Assembly (NCBI GenBank): GCA_900770525.1
Contig: CAAHDT010000043.1
Location: 1-64,000 of the forward strand
From: Candidatus Gastranaerophilales bacterium
Lineage (GTDB): Bacteria; Cyanobacteriota; Vampirovibrionia; Gastranaerophilales; Gastranaerophilaceae
Length of the DNA stretch: 64,000 nucleotides
Reading direction: 5' to 3'
Position 1 is the first letter of the stretch; each line of letters opens with the position of its first letter. This document shows, piece by piece, positions 63,758 to 64,000 of this stretch. The translations under genes and the position numbers were made by a program. The notes beneath the pieces are model-generated. The model did not search any database and had not been told where the DNA came from. It worked only from the letters and a program-made list of their open reading frames with translations.

Positions 63758-64000
63758 ATGAGGATAAATGAAAGCTTTTTTATAAACAATAATTATAACT
63801 GGGAATTGCCTTCCAATTTTTCGGGTGAAAAATACTTATTTTTCACATATAAGACTATTTTGCCAGCTCAGACCAAAGCATCATATTTATCTTCTCCCAA
63901 GTACTTTGAGCTAAAGGAACTGGTGGAAAAATACGATTTAACCGACAATAGCGTACTAATTTCTGAAAAATTGAATATTGCACGTGAAGTCAGAAAAAAT
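63758..64000 (+). CDS. Partial hypothetical gene, runs off the window
   Basis: An 81-codon open frame from ATG 63758 to the window end: MRINESFFINNNYNWELPSN, then FSGEKYLFFTYKTILPAQTK. No recognised domain in the visible part; no strong ribosome site. Its position beside the repressors suggests accessory origin. The frame is complete as far as it can be seen. Confidence 0.45.
   Translation, partial: MRINESFFINNNYNWELPSNFSGEKYLFFTYKTILPAQTKASYLSSPKYFELKELVEKYDLTDNSVLISEKLNIAREVRKN

Overview
The window is AT-rich, gene-dense bacterial chromosome with single-gene or short-operon organisation on both strands. The gene set suggests a gut-associated member of the Melainabacteria/Vampirovibrionia (Candidatus Gastranaerophilales-like): cyanobacterial-style housekeeping genes (AroH-type chorismate mutase, lone GshB), several short prepilins with the LAE/LGE signature, many lineage-type hypothetical proteins and very small regulators. 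This assignment is inference; no rRNA or taxonomic marker was compared.

Layout. 229-4914: sugar-type MFS carrier, B12-radical SAM enzyme, then def-fmt-aroH packed head to tail. 4977-12713: gshB, an ART-like protein, tsaD, obgE, yjbQ, a YibE/F membrane protein, a uridine-kinase-like protein and an iron-sulfur flavoprotein. 12847-13840 and 23538-24572: two prepilin genes, each divergent from a small HTH regulator with a large palindrome in the shared spacer. 13863-23480: dnaX, LD-carboxypeptidase, VWA protein, serS, a lysozyme-like protein, thrB and an MnmC-like methyltransferase with a large insertion. 24632-30217: FAD and CoA-disulfide-reductase-type oxidoreductases, an orphan sugar ABC permease, phosphohexomutase and HTH. 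30310-38386: a small terminator-bounded gene, large lineage-specific proteins, a third prepilin, a candidate histidine attenuator, a candidate sRNA, and a histidine kinase/response-regulator pair. 38473-47709: M16 protease, flippase-like protein, thioesterase-rsuA-coaE, M23 peptidase, and the rplS-rbgA-rnhB operon. 47852-57673: lineage-specific envelope or effector-like proteins and a PfkB sugar kinase. 57674-61652: a decayed mobile zone (IS21-like terminal repeats, truncated DUF262 protein, integrase without its N-terminus, repeat cluster). 61864-64000: initiator tRNA with an unexplained structured segment upstream, then a phage-type S24 repressor facing a consensus leftward promoter with an operator-like palindrome in its spacer.

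The most interesting signal is 35396-35578 (minus strand). A promoter is followed by a 20-codon reading frame with five consecutive His codons, then an intrinsic terminator whose 5' arm can instead pair perfectly over 12 nt with the end of that reading frame. This is the layout of a histidine attenuator, but the gene behind it (34000-35367) is an unrecognised membrane protein.

A second recurring signal is apparent leaderless transcription. At tsaD, dnaX, the MnmC-like gene, the CoA-disulfide reductase, the ABC permease, the histidine kinase and the thioesterase, a -10 hexamer ends exactly 6 nt before the start codon and no Shine-Dalgarno sequence is visible.
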